From Roseovarius sp. MMSF_3281 (GTDB taxonomy: Bacteria; Pseudomonadota; Alphaproteobacteria; Rhodobacterales; Rhodobacteraceae): 64,000 bases of DNA. The translations under genes were made by a program, and so were the position numbers. The stretch spans positions 40,340-104,339 of the forward strand of contig NZ_JASHIM010000016.1 of the NCBI RefSeq assembly GCF_030733685.1, given 5' to 3'. The notes under the pieces are model-generated. The model had not been told where the DNA came from, made no database searches, and worked only from the letters and a program-made list of their open reading frames with translations. Shown here in pieces: positions 42,848 through 52,575 of the stretch (the first letter of the stretch is position 1; each line of letters begins with the position of its first letter).

Positions 42848-44227
42848 TTACAACCTGAACCGCATGGTCAGACGGCGCGTGCCGCGTTGGATTTCAAGGG
42901 CAAGACGGTTTCGCGCGTCGCGAAGAATCTGGCTGGCCTCATCGCTTGTTTCAGGGAGTAAGTCATTGATGGACAAAAGAATATCCCCCTGCCGGAGGCC
43001 CGCCCGCGCGCCCACTTGGCCCGGCTCATCGACGACAACCCCTTCGGCCGTCAGCGGCAGGTCGTACTCGGCGATCACCGCCGGGTTGACGGTTGATAAG
43101 GTCATGCCCGGGATCGCGGAGCGATTGCCGGTGGTTGTCTCATTGCGCGGCGGCTGGTTTGGCGGGGCAATCAGGCGAATGGGCATTGCATCGCGGTTAC
43201 CATCGCGGAAATAGGTAAGCTTGACCTCCTGCCCCAAGCCCTTGACGGACATACGAAAAATCATCTCTGCGGGGGTGTTGACCGGCAGGCCGTCCACTTG
43301 GGTGATCACATCCCCGGGCAGAATGCCGGCCTTGGCGAAAGGGCTATCGGGGTGAACCTGCGAAATGATGATCCCGCCGGGACGGTCAAGGCCAAGCCCC
43401 TCGACCATATCCGCGGTCACCGATTGCCCGCCCAGTCCCGCCCAAGGGCGCTGAAACTCGGTGTTGCCGGCCTTGGCCTGGGCCACGAATTGCGCCACGA
43501 GAGCCGACGGAATGGCAAAGCCAATACCGTTGGACCCGCCCGAGCGGCTGAGGATTGATGTATTGATTCCAATGAGTTGGCCGTTGATATCCACCAAGGC
43601 CCCACCCGAGTTGCCGGGGTTGATGGGCGCATCGGTCTGGATGAAGTACCCCCGCGCGTTGCCCGTGGATGTGCCCGAACGGGCAAGGCCCGACACGATC
43701 CCGGAACTCACGGTTTGACCAACGCCAAAGGGATTTCCGATCGCAAGGACCAGCTCGCCGACTTCCACGGTGTCGCTGTCACGGAGGGTCAGGGCCGGGA
43801 GGCTGGGGGCATCCTGCATCCTGAGGATCGCAAGATCGGATTCTTCGTCTGATAACAATACCTTGGCCTCGAACTCGCGCCGGTCCTTGAGGACCACGCG
43901 GATATCCGTGGCCTCGCCCACCACGTGATAATTCGAAACGACGATGCCATCTTCGCTTAGGATCACGCCGGACCCGAGGGAGTTTTGCACCCGTTGCTGC
44001 GGCACGCCGAAGTTATTGAAAAGGTTCTGAAAAAACGGGTCTCCCGCGAAAGGACTGGAGCGGACGTTGACGATCCGGCGGGCATAGATGTTGACCACGG
44101 CGGGAGCGGCGCGCTTCACCACGGGGGTAAACCCCATGGAAATCTCGGCTTGGGAGCCGGGCACACGGGTCTCGGCCCATGCCGGGGTGGTGAGGCTAAT
44201 GGCAAGAATGATCAAGGCGCGGAGCAT
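42848..44227 (-). CDS. Periplasmic serine endoprotease, DegP/DegQ family
   Basis: 459 residues. Signal peptide MLRALIILAISLTTPAWA. Trypsin-like domain with His in SNYHVVG, Asp in EESDLAIL and Ser in INPGNSGGALV. Two C-terminal PDZ domains follow (VHPDSPFAKAGILPGDVITQVDG and EPGQVGARAGLRQGDILLSIND). It degrades or refolds damaged envelope proteins. GAAGGGGG upstream fixes the start; the longer frame lacks support. Confidence 0.95.
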   Translation of the reverse strand: MLRALIILAISLTTPAWAETRVPGSQAEISMGFTPVVKRAAPAVVNIYARRIVNVRSSPFAGDPFFQNLFNNFGVPQQRVQNSLGSGVILSEDGIVVSNYHVVGEATDIRVVLKDRREFEAKVLLSDEESDLAILRMQDAPSLPALTLRDSDTVEVGELVLAIGNPFGVGQTVSSGIVSGLARSGTSTGNARGYFIQTDAPINPGNSGGALVDINGQLIGINTSILSRSGGSNGIGFAIPSALVAQFVAQAKAGNTEFQRPWAGLGGQSVTADMVEGLGLDRPGGIIISQVHPDSPFAKAGILPGDVITQVDGLPVNTPAEMIFRMSVKGLGQEVKLTYFRDGNRDAMPIRLIAPPNQPPRNETTTGNRSAIPGMTLSTVNPAVIAEYDLPLTAEGVVVDEPGQVGARAGLRQGDILLSINDLLPETSDEASQILRDARNRLALEIQRGTRRLTMRFRL

Positions 44228-44294
44228 GAAACCCCCTTCGATTCCACGTTTCAAAGATATGCGAAGACAGGACCAAAAGTGCAACCCAAAGAAA

Positions 44295-44323
44295 AAGGCC
44301 CCTGCCGTTTCGGCAAGGGCCTT
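44295..44323 (-). terminator. Terminator of the rplO-to-rplQ segment
   Basis: AAGGCCC-C-TGCCG (44295-44307) pairs with CGGCA-A-GGGCCTT (44311-44323), with a single internal mismatch; TTTTTC follows on the minus strand. It lies 28 bp after the L17 stop. Confidence 0.88.
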
Positions 44324-44350
44324 GATAAGAAACCGTTTAGTTTCAATATC

Positions 44351-44776
44351 TTATTCTTCGCCTGCTGCCGCTTCTTCGGCTTCAAGGCGGGCGCGGTCAG
44401 CGGCGCCCTTGGCATCGACGTCACGGTCGACGAATTCGATGATGGCCATCGGGGCCATGTCGCCGTAACGGAAGCCGGCCTTCAGGACGCGGACGTAACC
44501 GCCTTGGCGTTCGGCGTAGCGCGGGCCAAGCACGTCGAACAGCTTGGCAACATGCTTGTCTTGCTTGAGCTGCGCAGCAGCCTGGCGGCGGGCGTGAATA
44601 TCGCCGCGTTTTCCGAGGGTTACCAGCTTTTCGATGACCCGGCGCAGTTCTTTCGCCTTGGGCAGGGTCGTCTTGATCTGTTCGTGTTCGATAAGCGAAC
44701 CCGCCATGTTGGCCCAGAGGGCCTTGCGGTGTTCGTGGGTGCGGTTGAGGCGACGATAGCCTTTTGCGTGACGCAT
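44351..44776 (-). CDS. rplQ: 50S ribosomal protein L17
   Basis: 141 residues. [45 protein letters not shown] is the diagnostic N-terminus. The C-terminus carries an acidic Ala/Glu extension ([14 protein letters not shown]) beyond the ~120-residue core. AAAGGA precedes the ATG; the frame upstream of it is not part of L17. Last gene of the alpha segment, following rpoA across a gap that contains the CGTACG repeat. Confidence 0.97.
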   Translation of the reverse strand: MRHAKGYRRLNRTHEHRKALWANMAGSLIEHEQIKTTLPKAKELRRVIEKLVTLGKRGDIHARRQAAAQLKQDKHVAKLFDVLGPRYAERQGGYVRVLKAGFRYGDMAPMAIIEFVDRDVDAKGAADRARLEAEEAAAGEE

Positions 44777-44859
44777 TTTTCTAGTCCTTTCAATGTTTTG
44801 CTTTGTCTGGCCGGTGATGCGTGTCACCGACTCTCCTTGGGGCGGGTGCCCGGGGTGAG

Positions 44860-44943
44860 TTTCGTACGAGTCGTACGTTTTGTACGCGAGTTTCGTACGA
44901 AACTCGAAGGCGCCGCGGGCCGGATCGTACGAGTCGTACGAAA
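44860..44943. repeat. CGTACG-rich structured repeat, copy 2 (between rpoA and rplQ)
   Basis: CGTACGAGTCGTACG at 44863-44877 and 44926-44940 flank the perfect 20-bp palindrome CGAGTTTCGTACGAAACTCG (44887-44906). Same layout and length as 1975-2058. It lies inside the rpoA-rplQ message, so it is transcribed and can fold. Confidence 0.85.
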
Positions 44944-44958
44944 CGGCCCGCGAAATGC

Positions 44959-45975
44959 TTAGAACTGGTCTTCGTATTTCTTGGCCAGATCTTCGATGTT
45001 GTCGGGCGGCCAGTCTTCGACATCCATGCCGAGGTGCAGCCCCATGCCCGAGAGAACCTCTTTGATCTCGTTGAGCGACTTGCGGCCGAAGTTCGGGGTG
45101 CGGAGCATCTCGGCTTCGGTTTTCTGGATCAGGTCGCCGATGTAAACGATGTTGTCGTTCTTCAGGCAGTTCGCCGAACGGACCGACAGTTCCAACTCGT
45201 CCACTTTCTTGAGAAGCAGCGGGTTGAATTCGAGACCTTCGTCTTCGTCCTGACGACCGGCGGCTTCGGGTTCGTCGAAGTTGACGAAGATCGAAAGTTG
45301 ATCCTGCAGGATGCGGGCGGCATAAGCCACGGCATCATCCGGCGAGATCGAGCCATCGGTTTCGACTTTCATGGTCAGCTTGTCATAATCCAGAACCTGC
45401 CCCTCACGGGTGGGTTGGACATCGTAGCTGACCCGGTTGACCGGCGAATAGATCGCGTCCACGGGAATCAGGCCAATCGGCGCATCCTCGGGCTTGTTCT
45501 TGTCGGCGGCAACATAACCTTTGCCGGTGCCGACGGTCAGTTCCATGTAAAGGTCGGCGCCTTCGTCGAGGTGGCAGATCACGTGATCCTTGTTCAGGAT
45601 CTCGATACCGGCGCTGTCGGCGATGTCGCCGGCGGTAACCTCACCCGGGCCCTTGGCATTGACCGACAGGCGCTTGGGTCCTTCGACGTCCATGCGCAGG
45701 GCAACGCCCTTGAGGTTCAGCACGATGTCGGTGACATCTTCGCGAACGCCTGCGACGCTGGAAAACTCGTGCAGGACGTTGTCGATTTGCACGCTGGTGA
45801 TGGCCGCCCCCTGCAGCGAGCTGAGCAGCACGCGACGCAGGGCGTTGCCGAGCGTCAGGCCAAAGCCGCGCTCAAGGGGTTCAGCCACAACGGTGGCTTG
45901 GCGAAGCGGGTCATTGCCCGGTTTCACCTCAAGCTGGGTCGGCTTGATCAGTTCAGCCCAATTCTTGTGGATCAT
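44959..45975 (-). CDS. rpoA: RNA polymerase alpha subunit
   Basis: 338 residues. N-terminal assembly domain ([28 protein letters not shown]) and C-terminal DNA/activator-binding domain ([22 protein letters not shown] ... [14 protein letters not shown]). GGAGGGAACAC upstream sets the start. Classical alpha-operon position after rpsK. Confidence 0.98.
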   Translation of the reverse strand: MIHKNWAELIKPTQLEVKPGNDPLRQATVVAEPLERGFGLTLGNALRRVLLSSLQGAAITSVQIDNVLHEFSSVAGVREDVTDIVLNLKGVALRMDVEGPKRLSVNAKGPGEVTAGDIADSAGIEILNKDHVICHLDEGADLYMELTVGTGKGYVAADKNKPEDAPIGLIPVDAIYSPVNRVSYDVQPTREGQVLDYDKLTMKVETDGSISPDDAVAYAARILQDQLSIFVNFDEPEAAGRQDEDEGLEFNPLLLKKVDELELSVRSANCLKNDNIVYIGDLIQKTEAEMLRTPNFGRKSLNEIKEVLSGMGLHLGMDVEDWPPDNIEDLAKKYEDQF

Positions 45976-46088
45976 GTGTTCCCTCCATTCCTGTCCCGGC
46001 CCCATGTCCGAAGGTCCGGAACGCCCGAGGTTTAAAACGACGGATTGGGGCCGTGAAGAACACGCGGCCCCAACCAGAATAACAGTGC

Positions 46089-46478
46089 TTAGACCCGGCG
46101 GCGTTTCGGCGGGCGGCAGCCGTTGTGCGCCATCGGCGTCACGTCACGGATCGAAGTGATGTTGAAGCCGATGGCAGCCAGCGCGCGGAGCGCCGATTCA
46201 CGGCCCGAGCCGGGGCCCTGAACTTCGACTTCAAGGGTTTTCATACCGTGATCCTGTGCCTTGCGGCCCGCATCTTCGGCGGCCATCTGTGCGGCATAGG
46301 GGGTCGACTTGCGCGAGCCCTTGAAGCCCATGGTGCCAGCCGACGACCACGAAATGGCGTTGCCTTGCACGTCCGAGATCAGGATCTTGGTGTTGTTGAA
46401 CGAGGAGTTCACATGAGCAACGCCGGTGGCGATGTTCTTGGAAACCTTTTTCTTGGTGCGACGGGTATCACGTGCCAT
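46089..46478 (-). CDS. rpsK: 30S ribosomal protein S11
   Basis: 129 residues, full length. Signature region [44 protein letters not shown] and the C-terminal [18 protein letters not shown] are intact. Binds 16S rRNA in the platform near the E site. It lies 15 bp after rpsM. Confidence 0.98.
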   Translation of the reverse strand: MARDTRRTKKKVSKNIATGVAHVNSSFNNTKILISDVQGNAISWSSAGTMGFKGSRKSTPYAAQMAAEDAGRKAQDHGMKTLEVEVQGPGSGRESALRALAAIGFNITSIRDVTPMAHNGCRPPKRRRV

Positions 46479-46493
46479 GTCTCAAGCCCTCCC

Positions 46494-46862
46494 TTACTTC
46501 TTCTTGCCAGCGATGGGTTTCGCCGGGCCTTTGCGGGTGCGGGCATTGGTGTGCGTCCGTTGACCGTGAACCGGCAGGTTACGGCGGTGACGCAGACCAC
46601 GGTAGCAGCCAAGATCCATCAGGCGCTTGACGTTCATCTGCACTTCGCGGCGCAGGTCACCTTCGACGGTGTAGTTGCCGTCGATGTGTTCACGCAGGGC
46701 AAGGGCCTCGGCGTCGCTAAGCTCGTTCACCCGGCGAGTGGGGTCGATGCCGGTGGCTTCGCAGATGGCTTTGGCCGAGGAATGGCCAATCCCGGTGATA
46801 TATGTAAGGGCGATTGGAACCCGTTTGGCGGTGGGAAGATTAACGCCGGCGATACGTGCCAC
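46494..46862 (-). CDS. rpsM: 30S ribosomal protein S13
   Basis: 122 residues. [26 protein letters not shown] and [18 protein letters not shown] are the family ends. Contacts tRNA and 50S in the head of the small subunit. A ~190-bp gap to adk contains a terminator-like hairpin, so rpsM-rpsK-rpoA-rplQ may also start from its own promoter. Confidence 0.98.
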   Translation of the reverse strand: MARIAGVNLPTAKRVPIALTYITGIGHSSAKAICEATGIDPTRRVNELSDAEALALREHIDGNYTVEGDLRREVQMNVKRLMDLGCYRGLRHRRNLPVHGQRTHTNARTRKGPAKPIAGKKK

Positions 46863-47026
46863 GTGTCATATCCTTTCGTTGCGGGTCCGTAATTCCAGAC
46901 CCTTTTTTCACAACGTAGGCCCGAGGCATGAGCGTCGGGCCGCAGCTGAATTTCAGGTGATCGATTCGCCACAGGACGGACCGGTAGGGAATCATTTACT
47001 CAATCGAGATAGGGGTGGTTAGGCGC

Positions 47027-47054
47027 AAAAGGCGGGGGCGTCAACCCCCCTGCC
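47027..47054 (-). terminator. Terminator-like hairpin after adk
   Basis: On the minus strand GGC-A-GGGGGG pairs with CCCCCGCC around TTGACG, followed by TTTT. It lies immediately after the adk stop. Read-through or a separate rpsM promoter would be needed. Confidence 0.5.
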
Positions 47055-47055
47055 C

Positions 47056-47634
47056 TTATTTGTCCAGCACGTCCGCAATGGCGCCCGAAACCTCGTCGAT
47101 CGCGCCCAGACCGTCCACGCTTTGGAGTTGGCCCTTGGCGTGGTAGTAGCCAATGAGCGGCGCGGTCTTCTTGTAGTATTCCATCAAGCGGTGCTTGACG
47201 CTTTCCTCGTTGTCATCGGCGCGCACTGGCTTACCGGCGGCGCGGGCTTCTTCGGCGCGCCCGACGATGCGCTTGACGAGCGTGTCGTCATCGACGCGCA
47301 TTTCGATCACGGCATCGAGGGTTTCGCCCTGTTCGGCCAGAAGATCGGCCAGCGCGTCGGCCTGTGCCAATGTGCGGGGGAAGCCATCGAAGATGAAGCC
47401 GCCCTTCTTGTCGCCTTGCAGTTTCTCGCGGATGAGGCCGATTACGATCTCATCGGTGACAAGGTCACCGCGGGCCATGACATCGGCCACGATATTGCCC
47501 ATTTCGGTGCCGCTGTCCTTGGCCTCGCGCAGCATGTCACCGGTCGAAAGTTGGATCATGTTGCGTGCATCGACGAGTTTCTGGGCCTGTGTGCCCTTGC
47601 CCGCGCCCGGCGGTCCGAGGAGAATAATATTCAT
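47056..47634 (-). CDS. adk: Adenylate kinase
   Basis: 192 residues. P-loop [17 protein letters not shown]-binding STGDMLREA, and [15 protein letters not shown] short-type enzyme: the LID lacks the ~27-residue zinc-like insertion of E. coli Adk ([21 protein letters not shown]). Converts ATP + AMP to two ADP. Start overlaps the secY stop by 4 bp (ATGA). Confidence 0.97.
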   Translation of the reverse strand: MNIILLGPPGAGKGTQAQKLVDARNMIQLSTGDMLREAKDSGTEMGNIVADVMARGDLVTDEIVIGLIREKLQGDKKGGFIFDGFPRTLAQADALADLLAEQGETLDAVIEMRVDDDTLVKRIVGRAEEARAAGKPVRADDNEESVKHRLMEYYKKTAPLIGYYHAKGQLQSVDGLGAIDEVSGAIADVLDK

Positions 47635-49004
47635 TTGCGTCCTGTCCCTTTTCTGCGGGCGCGTTTCTTGCCCTTACCTTTGCCGCCCAGCTGCGATTTC
47701 TCGATCAGGCCCTCGTATTGGTGGGCAAGCAGGTGTGATTGAACCTGCTGGATGGTGTCCATGGTCACCGAGACCACGATGAGGACCGAGGTGCCGCCAA
47801 AATAGAAGGGAATGGCGAATTGGCTACGCAGAACTTCGGGCAGGAGACAAACTGCCGCAAGGTAGCCAGAGCCGAGAACCAGTATGCGGGCGACCACGTA
47901 TTCCAGGTACTCGGCGGTTTTCTTGCCCGGGCGGATGCCGGGGACGAAGCCGTTTTGCTTTTTCAGGTTGTCGGCCACATCGTCGGGTTTGAAGGCGACG
48001 TTGTAGGTGTAAAAATAGGCGAAGAAGACGATCATCGCGGCAAAGAACAGCAGGTAAAGCGGCTGTCCGGGGCCGAAGTAGGCCATGATCGTGGACATCA
48101 CCGGGCTGGTTTCATTGCCCGAGAAGGTGCTGATCGTCGCCGGAAGCAGAAGCAGCGAGGAGGCGAAGATCGCCGGGATGACGCCCGCGGGGTTGACCTT
48201 GACCGGCAGGTGCGAGGTGCCGCCGTCATAGACCTTCATGCCCACCTGGCGGCGGGGGTACTGGATGTGGATCTTGCGCAGGGACCGTTCCATGAAGACC
48301 ACGAAGGCGATCACGGCGATGACCATGAGGATCACACCGATGATCACGACAGGCGAGATGGCGCCCGAGCGGCCCTGGGAGAAGAACTGCGCCAGGGCGG
48401 CGGGAACCTCGGCGATGATGCCGACGAAGATGATCAGAGAGATACCGTTGCCGACGCCGCGCGCGGTGATTTGCTCGCCCAGCCACATCAGGAACATGGT
48501 GCCGCCGACAAGGGTGATCATGCAGCTTGCGATGAAGAAAAAGCCCGGGTTGGAGACCAGGCCATCGCCCGATTGCAGGGACGCCGCCAGCCCGTAGGAT
48601 TGCAGCGTGGCAAGGCCCACGGTGCCGTAGCGGGTGTACTGGTTGATTTTCTTGCGGCCCTGTTCGCCCTCTTTCTTGAGTTGCTCAAGCGCAGGGACCA
48701 TGGCGGTCAGCAGCTGAACGATGATCGAGGCCGAGATATAGGGCATGATGCCAAGCGCGAAGATCCCCATGCGGCCAAGCGCGCCGCCGGTGAACATCGA
48801 CAGCATCCCGCCGATCGAGGCCTGTGCACCTTCCATGAATTCACGCAGCGCCGTGCCGTCGATACCGGGGACCGGGATATAGGTGCCAAGCCGGTAGACG
48901 ATCAGCAGACCGAGCGTAAAGAGGATGCGGTTGCGAAGATCGGTGGCCTTACCCAATGCGGACCAACTGGTGTTGGCGGCCATTTGTTCTGCTGCAGATA
49001 CCAT
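47631..49004 (-). CDS. secY: Protein translocase subunit SecY
   Basis: 457 residues, ten membrane segments. Plug and conserved segments: [49 protein letters not shown], and the cytoplasmic loops [21 protein letters not shown]. Core of the SecYEG channel. Standard place between rplO and adk in alphaproteobacteria. Confidence 0.97.
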   Translation of the reverse strand: MVSAAEQMAANTSWSALGKATDLRNRILFTLGLLIVYRLGTYIPVPGIDGTALREFMEGAQASIGGMLSMFTGGALGRMGIFALGIMPYISASIIVQLLTAMVPALEQLKKEGEQGRKKINQYTRYGTVGLATLQSYGLAASLQSGDGLVSNPGFFFIASCMITLVGGTMFLMWLGEQITARGVGNGISLIIFVGIIAEVPAALAQFFSQGRSGAISPVVIIGVILMVIAVIAFVVFMERSLRKIHIQYPRRQVGMKVYDGGTSHLPVKVNPAGVIPAIFASSLLLLPATISTFSGNETSPVMSTIMAYFGPGQPLYLLFFAAMIVFFAYFYTYNVAFKPDDVADNLKKQNGFVPGIRPGKKTAEYLEYVVARILVLGSGYLAAVCLLPEVLRSQFAIPFYFGGTSVLIVVSVTMDTIQQVQSHLLAHQYEGLIEKSQLGGKGKGKKRARRKGTGRK

Positions 49005-49027
49005 GCGCGGGTCTCTTCCTTGAACGG

Positions 49028-49106
49028 AAACGCCGCCTCAAGCCGTTTTCCGGCCCAGGCGGCGTTTGGGAAAACTTTAGGTTATGTAAGCGGCGCGGGC
49101 GCCGCT
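49028..49106 (-). other. Two strong hairpins between rplO and secY
   Basis: AAACGCCGCCT (49028-49038)/AGGCGGCGTTT (49057-49067) and AGCGGCGC (49089-49096)/GCGCCGCT (49099-49106) are perfect. No good T-tract follows on the minus strand, so they may slow or stabilise the message rather than end it. Confidence 0.55.
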
Positions 49107-49115
49107 CACAACCTG

Positions 49116-49589
49116 TTATTCAGCCGCCTGCGCGGTTGTGACTGTCAGTGAGCCACCCGCCTTTTCAACGGCCGCGACCGCGGACTTGGAGGCGCCGGTC
49201 ACTTCGATGTTGAGTTTGCCGGTCACTTCGCCCTTGGCCAGAACGCGCACGCCGTCAAGCTTGCGGCGCACGAGGCCCGCGTCAAGCAGCGTGTCTTCGG
49301 TGATGGCGGATTTCGCATCCAGCTTGCCCGCATCGACGAATTTCTGGATCAGCCCGAGGTTCACCACGGCGAATTTCTTGCGGTTGGGTTTGGTAAAGCC
49401 ACGCTTGGGAAGGCGCTGATAGATCGGCATCTGGCCGCCTTCGAAGCCCTTGATGGCAACGCCCGAGCGGGATTTCTGACCCTTGAGACCCCGGCCACCG
49501 GTTTTACCCATGCCCGAGCCCGGGCCACGGCCGATGCGCTTGCGGCGTTTGCTTGCGCCGGGATTGTCGTGCAGTTCGTTCAGTTTCAT
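49116..49589 (-). CDS. rplO: 50S ribosomal protein L15
   Basis: 157 residues. [43 protein letters not shown] is the L15 N-terminus; the C-terminal domain ends in [25 protein letters not shown] precedes the ATG. First gene of the downstream segment created by the L30/L15 break, and preceded by its own promoter. Confidence 0.98.
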   Translation of the reverse strand: MKLNELHDNPGASKRRKRIGRGPGSGMGKTGGRGLKGQKSRSGVAIKGFEGGQMPIYQRLPKRGFTKPNRKKFAVVNLGLIQKFVDAGKLDAKSAITEDTLLDAGLVRRKLDGVRVLAKGEVTGKLNIEVTGASKSAVAAVEKAGGSLTVTTAQAAE

Positions 49590-49689
49590 GTCGCTTCTCC
49601 TAAAGCCGGATGTGGCCCCCGAAGCGTGATGGGGCCAACCACGGCATTTCTTGGTATGTCGAGTCGTGGCACGGCATGCCACCCGCGGG

Positions 49690-49718
49690 CGTATAGACGG
49701 GTTGGCCGCCCCGTTCAA
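49690..49718 (-). promoter_or_regulatory. Promoter of the rplO-secY-adk segment
   Basis: On the minus strand TTGAAC (49713-49718) and TATACG (49690-49695) are separated by exactly 17 bp. It lies just past the stop of the DMSP-lyase-like gene and ~100 bp before the rplO start. Confidence 0.65.
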
Positions 49719-49724
49719 GAGGGT

Positions 49725-50330
49725 CTATGCGCCGGCCCCCTCTGCCCGGAGCAGCCAGAAGGCAAAAAGCGGGGCATCGTGGCTGCGCATGGCGTGGCGG
49801 ATGCCGGGGGTGTTGAAGAACGTGCCCCCCGGCCCCGGCGTGAACCATTGGCTATCGCCATGCTGAAACTCGCCGTCGGTCAGGACAAGGTAGGTTTCCT
49901 CGGGCGGGTGGGTGTGATCGGGGTAGCGGACATGCGGGGCCAGGAGCGAGACCCCGAGCCAGACATCGCCGCGCCGTTCCAGCCCGCCGGGCCCGGTGAT
50001 CAGGGCATTGGCATGACCTTCGGTGAAATTGGCGCTGGCGGTTGACCCGCCGCCCGGGCGCTGCCGCCATGTAAGCCGGGGTTCAAGCGCCTTGAAGGCT
50101 TCGAGCAGCTTTGCGAGGTCCGGCGCGGTCGCGCGCGCGGGGTCGGCGGCGGTGTCGAGGTGGGTGCAGACCGCAAGCCGCGCGCCTTGGCCCCCGGGGA
50201 TTTCGCCCGGAGTGGCCAGCGCCCCGGCGCAGCGGTCAATGGAGGTTTGCGCGCGGGGATCATCGGCGCGCAGTGCGAAACTGGCCAGGGCGGCATCGAG
50301 GACGCTTTGGAGGGCGGCGGGGCGTGTCAT
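49725..50330 (-). CDS. DMSP-lyase-family cupin protein (DddQ/DddL-like)
   Basis: 201 residues. C-terminal cupin with candidate metal ligands in YPDHTHPPEETY (His139, His141, Glu145, Tyr147) and His179 in GIRHAM, in the order seen in the DddQ/DddL group, which cleaves dimethylsulfoniopropionate to dimethyl sulfide and acrylate. The N-terminal helical part is divergent, so lyase activity is not proven. Start at MTRPAAL because AGGAGA is 8 bp upstream; the frame extends 18 residues further. It is inserted between rpmD and rplO. Confidence 0.72.
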   Translation of the reverse strand: MTRPAALQSVLDAALASFALRADDPRAQTSIDRCAGALATPGEIPGGQGARLAVCTHLDTAADPARATAPDLAKLLEAFKALEPRLTWRQRPGGGSTASANFTEGHANALITGPGGLERRGDVWLGVSLLAPHVRYPDHTHPPEETYLVLTDGEFQHGDSQWFTPGPGGTFFNTPGIRHAMRSHDAPLFAFWLLRAEGAGA

Positions 50331-50429
50331 CTGCGGGTCTCCTGAATCTTGGGGCATGCTGCGCGCCTTTCGGGGGCGGTTCAAGGGGCTTGGGCTTGCT
50401 TTTGTGCAGGTTGGCGGGTGTGATGGGGT

Positions 50430-51134
50430 ATGCGTACAGCTTTAACCTTGGTGCTGTCCTGTGCATTGGCCAACCCGGTGTCGGCCCTGGGATGCGTGCG
50501 CGATGCGATGCTGGTGTTCGATGGCTCGGCCTCGATGGCCGAAGTGGGCCATGACCAAACCGCCCCCACCCGGATTGACGAGGCCCGCGCCGCCCTGCGC
50601 CGCGCCCTGCCCCGGATCGCCCCGGTGCGGCGGCTGGGGCTTTTGACCTATGGGCCGGGCGGCGTTGAGGGCTGTGGCGGGATCGCGTTGCAATTTGCCC
50701 CGCGCGCTGATGCCGGCGGGGCCGTGATGGGCGCGGTTGAGGAGCTGCGGCCCGGTGGCCTGACGCCGCTGGCCCGGTCGGTTGCGGCGGCGGTGGAGGT
50801 TTTGGACGACGAGGGGATCGTTGTGCTGGTCACCGATGGCAACGAGACCTGCGGCGGGACGCCCTGCGCCCTGGGCGCGAGTTTGGCGGCGGAGCGGCCG
50901 GGAATCACCGTGCATGTGATTGGCTTCCGCGTGACCTATGACCCGTTTTCATGGAACAGCCCCGAGGCGGAGGACTATGACGGCAAGACCGTGGCCAAGT
51001 GCCTGTCGGACCGGACCGGAGGGCTGTACGTGGACACCCAGACGGTCGAGGAGCTGGCCGAGGCGCTGCAGGTAACCTTGGGGTGTACGGTGGTGGGGCG
51101 TGGGGTTGAGTGGGGGTTGCCAGGCCATGGGTGA
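50430..51134 (+). CDS. Secreted VWA-domain protein
   Basis: 234 residues. Signal peptide MRTALTLVLSCALANPVSA. Von Willebrand A domain with a complete MIDAS: DGSAS (Asp31, Ser33, Ser35), Thr112 in GGLTPL, and Asp136 in VTDGNE. Several cysteines (GCVRD, EGCGG, ETCGGTPCAL, AKCLSD) suggest periplasmic disulfides. Opposite strand to the ribosomal cluster and divergent from the cupin gene. VWA domains bind protein partners; the partner is unknown. Confidence 0.82.
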   Translation: MRTALTLVLSCALANPVSALGCVRDAMLVFDGSASMAEVGHDQTAPTRIDEARAALRRALPRIAPVRRLGLLTYGPGGVEGCGGIALQFAPRADAGGAVMGAVEELRPGGLTPLARSVAAAVEVLDDEGIVVLVTDGNETCGGTPCALGASLAAERPGITVHVIGFRVTYDPFSWNSPEAEDYDGKTVAKCLSDRTGGLYVDTQTVEELAEALQVTLGCTVVGRGVEWGLPGHG

Positions 51135-51220
51135 GGTGAGGCCCCGGGTCAGGCCCGGGGCGGGTATTTGGCATACGTAGCCCGGCGCCGATCATCGAAC
51201 CGATACCACCCCAGAGAAAA

Positions 51221-51246
51221 CGCCCCGGCCATTTCTGACCGGGGCG
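51221..51246 (-). terminator. Terminator after rpmD
   Basis: CGCCCCGG (51221-51228) and CCGGGGCG (51239-51246), followed on the minus strand by TTTTCTC. Two further hairpins lie just before it, 51261-51284 (GCGGAAATT/AATTTCCGC) and 51285-51309 (ACCGTTTTC/GAAAACGGT). Together they end the rpmC-to-rpmD segment. Confidence 0.85.
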
Positions 51247-51309
51247 CTATATTCTTGGCGGCGGAAATTGTAAAAAATTTCCGCACCGTTTTCTTTTCAA
51301 GAAAACGGT

Positions 51310-51498
51310 TTAGCCCTTTTCCTCGATGATCTCGACCATATGCGGGATCTTGGCGATCATGCCGCGCACGGCTGGGGTGTCTTCCAGCTCGCGGGTCTTA
51401 TGCATCTTGTTGAGGCCCAGCCCGATCAGCGTCTGGCGCTGTTTCTCGGGGCGGCGGATCGGCGAGCCGATTTGCTTGACTACGATGGTCTTGGCCAT
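51310..51498 (-). CDS. rpmD: 50S ribosomal protein L30
   Basis: 62 residues, complete. [45 protein letters not shown] is the family pattern. Three base pairs after rpsE. Last gene of its segment: the next ribosomal gene, rplO, is ~1.7 kb away. Confidence 0.98.
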   Translation of the reverse strand: MAKTIVVKQIGSPIRRPEKQRQTLIGLGLNKMHKTRELEDTPAVRGMIAKIPHMVEIIEEKG

Positions 51499-51501
51499 GT
51501 C

Positions 51502-52083
51502 TTAACCCTCCTGCAAGACGGGTGCTTGTTCGCCGCTGACCGAAGGGGCGTCATCCTTGCGCAGGATGTCGGCGACCTTTTTGCCACGACGTTGGGCCAC
51601 GAGGCGCGGGCTGGATTGGAATTGCAGCGCGTCGAGAGTGGCGTGGATCATCGCATAGGGGTTCTGCGACCCGGTCGATTTCGCCACGACGTCCTGAACG
51701 CCCAGCATTTCGAAAACGGCACGCATCGGACCACCGGCGATGATACCGGTACCCTGCGGTGCGGTGCGCATGACGACCTTGCCGGCGCCGTGACGGCCGT
51801 AACCGTCGTGGTGCAGGGTGCGGCCCTCTTTCAGGGGCACACGGATCATCTTGCGCTTGGCCTGTTCGGTGGCCTTGCGGATCGCCTCGGGCACCTCTTT
51901 GGCCTTGCCTTTGCCGAAACCGACGCGGCCCTTTTGGTCGCCGACAACCACGAGGGCGGCAAAGCCGAAGCGCTTACCACCTTTCACGGTTTTCGACACG
52001 CGGTTGATCGCGACAAGGCGATCTGCGAATTCCGGCGCTTCGTCGCGATCGCGACCTCCGCGGCGGTTGTCATCTCTTGCCAT
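51502..52083 (-). CDS. rpsE: 30S ribosomal protein S5
   Basis: 193 residues. [46 protein letters not shown] and the decoding-site region ASTGSQ-like [20 protein letters not shown]-terminal basic tail [19 protein letters not shown]. Start chosen there with AAAGGAT upstream; the longer frame is not S5. Confidence 0.98.
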   Translation of the reverse strand: MARDDNRRGGRDRDEAPEFADRLVAINRVSKTVKGGKRFGFAALVVVGDQKGRVGFGKGKAKEVPEAIRKATEQAKRKMIRVPLKEGRTLHHDGYGRHGAGKVVMRTAPQGTGIIAGGPMRAVFEMLGVQDVVAKSTGSQNPYAMIHATLDALQFQSSPRLVAQRRGKKVADILRKDDAPSVSGEQAPVLQEG

Positions 52084-52203
52084 TTGGCATCCTTTCCATG
52101 CGGCACCCTGCGGCGCCATTCCAGTTGTCTCAATCACTGGTGCCACGGCGGAGTGCCGCGGCCCTGATCATCGAGGGGGCCAGCCAAACCGGCCCCCTGC
52201 ACC

Positions 52204-52563
52204 TTAGATTTTCAGACCGCCTTCGCGGGCTGCATCGGCCACGGCCTTGATACGGCCATGGAAGAGGAACCCACCACGGTCGAACTGTGCCTCGGTGATG
52301 CCGGCCTTCTTGGCACGTTCGGCAATCGCGCTGCCGATTTTCGCGGCGGCTTCGAGGTTGTTCTTGCCCTTGAGGCCCAGATCCTTTTCCAGCGTCGAGG
52401 CCGAGGCCAGGGTGACGCCGTTGACATCGTCGATGATCTGAACGCTGAGGTTCTTCGAGGAGCGGTGCACGCTGAGGCGCGGACGCCCTGCGTTGACCTT
52501 GCGGAGTTTGTTCCGAACGCGCAGGCGGCGTTTTTGGAACAGTTTTCTTTTGCTGTTTGCCAT
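52204..52563 (-). CDS. rplR: 50S ribosomal protein L18
   Basis: 119 residues. [38 protein letters not shown] and the C-terminal [24 protein letters not shown] are complete. Binds 5S rRNA. Confidence 0.98.
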   Translation of the reverse strand: MANSKRKLFQKRRLRVRNKLRKVNAGRPRLSVHRSSKNLSVQIIDDVNGVTLASASTLEKDLGLKGKNNLEAAAKIGSAIAERAKKAGITEAQFDRGGFLFHGRIKAVADAAREGGLKI

Positions 52564-52575
52564 CTGTCGCGGTCC

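Noticed and set aside
47739..49151. 470-codon plus-strand frame opposite secY
   Set aside because: Charged low-complexity antisense translation of a membrane protein gene.
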